NCBI GenBank assembly: GCA_021795055.1
Contig: JAJYPW010000067.1
Coordinates: forward strand, 1 to 5,466
Origin: Thermoplasmata archaeon
GTDB lineage: Archaea > Thermoplasmatota > Thermoplasmata > Thermoplasmatales > Thermoplasmataceae
Reading direction: 5' to 3'
Length of the DNA stretch: 5,466 bases
Shown here piece by piece: positions 4,868-5,466 of this stretch; positions within the stretch are counted from its first letter, which is position 1, and each line of letters starts with the position of its first letter. Made by a program: the position numbers and the translations under genes. A model generated the notes under the pieces. The model had not been told where the DNA came from. It searched no databases and saw only the letters and a list, made by a program, of their open reading frames with translations.

Positions 4868-5466
4868 ATAGGGTATCCATCCCAGCGAAACCACGACGAA
4901 CGACATTGCGTACAGGGAAAGGTGCAGTGCCAGATCGATGTATATCGAATTCCTCACCAGGTAGATCACCCCGTAAAGCACGCCCATCGAGAACATGTCG
5001 ATTATGAAGAGGAAATAGTAGACCCCGGGAAAACCTGCGGGATAGAAAAGGAGCAATCCCATATAATAAAGAAGAAACAGGGCGGACTGGATTACGGTTG
5101 CCCTTTCCTTGCCCACGTATTTTCCGAGAAATGGTATCAGGAAGAGCCTGAAATTGAATTCATCAGTGAACGCCTGCTCCCAGAAAATTGCATAGGGATT
5201 GATGTGGTTCGCAAAAAATACGTACATCCAGGCAAGGATCGCGAAAAATAAGACAAACATGTCAGGGTTTCCGAGGCTTTTTAGCCATGATCCTGCAATG
5301 TCCCGGTTCGAGAGAAACATCCACGCAATGATGACCGGAGTGAGAACCGCATAGAAAGGGTATACGGTCACTGAAAACGGATAGGGCAGCATCACAGAAT
5401 AAAAGAGGGCAAATATTGCAGTCTCGCCGGCTGCCACCAGTGCCAGTGATTTTCTGGCCCTGCTTT
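4850..5466 (-). CDS. Multi-pass membrane protein, degenerate CPBP-family (CAAX protease/Abi) intramembrane protease-like, 5' end outside window
   Basis: The frame is open to the right edge; residues are numbered from the internal GTG at 5435-5437 (195 aa). That GTG is unlikely to be the start: the frame continues upstream as SRARKSLALV, giving a positively charged stretch that leads directly into the first membrane segment. About six to seven hydrophobic segments follow. The CPBP motif 1 (EExxxR) appears as D92-E93-FNF-R97. The region expected to hold motif 2 (FxxxH) is F121-LLY-Y125, with Tyr for the zinc/active-site His. Motif 3 (HxxxN/D) is H172-LSL-Y176. Three of the usual catalytic positions are thus changed or conservative variants, so this may be an inactive or mechanistically different member. 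CPBP proteins are known as prenyl-protein (CAAX) proteases, bacteriocin-immunity and Abi proteins; no role can be assigned here. Family membership is moderately supported by spacing and topology. Confidence 0.6.
   Translation of the reverse strand, partial: SRARKSLALVAAGETAIFALFYSVMLPYPFSVTVYPFYAVLTPVIIAWMFLSNRDIAGSWLKSLGNPDMFVLFFAILAWMYVFFANHINPYAIFWEQAFTDEFNFRLFLIPFLGKYVGKERATVIQSALFLLYYMGLLLFYPAGFPGVYYFLFIIDMFSMGVLYGVIYLVRNSIYIDLALHLSLYAMSFVVVSLGWIPYLFLPS

Overview
The window looks like a compact stretch of archaeal chromosome with G+C near one half by eye. Short TATA elements sit just upstream of starts, GGTGA ribosome binding sites are used, and GTG and TTG starts occur. The gene content includes a proteasome-assembly-chaperone-like PAC2 protein, a dual-specificity phosphoglucose/phosphomannose isomerase of the archaeal type, and an archaeal-form NFACT/RqcH protein. 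Together these point to Euryarchaeota, most likely Thermoplasmata (Thermoplasmatales or a relative). The lineage call is an inference from families and signals, not from a search.

Layout. Positions 1-293 are the right end of an IS200/IS605-type element: the last part of a TnpB gene (zinc ribbon plus the RuvC-III Asp) and two abutting hairpins that should be the right-end/omega-RNA 3' structure. Immediately beyond it (about 300-310) lies the TATA box of a PAC2-family gene (344-1084, TTG start, C-terminal HbYX-like tripeptide). The PGI/PMI gene follows in the same direction (best start 1159, end 2085) and overlaps tail to tail by 11 bp with the RqcH/NFACT gene on the minus strand (2075 to about 3886). 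One A/T-rich element at 3913-3920 can serve as TATA box both for rqcH leftward and for a rightward two-gene operon. That operon holds a small alpha/beta-hydrolase-like protein that appears to have lost its catalytic residues (3940-4455) and an overlapping hotdog thioesterase (4445-4867). The operon ends tail to tail, with an 18-bp overlap, against a minus-strand multi-pass membrane protein of degenerate CPBP (CAAX-protease/Abi) type. That last gene stays open to the right edge of the window.

How it fits together. Two genes belong to protein quality control: RqcH/NFACT (rescue of stalled 50S subunits by C-terminal tailing) and the PAC2 protein (20S proteasome assembly or binding). They lie within about 1 kb of each other but are not in one operon. 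PGI/PMI is central carbon metabolism. The pseudo-hydrolase/thioesterase pair is translationally coupled and probably works on acyl-CoA-type substrates, but the substrate is unknown. I see no CRISPR array, tRNA or rRNA. There is no gene-free stretch longer than about 106 bp.

The points most worth a second look are the omega-RNA end whose guide would fall on the PAC2 promoter, the shared TATA element that re-dates the rqcH start, the pseudo-hydrolase coupled to a thioesterase, and the CPBP protein with a missing motif-2 histidine.
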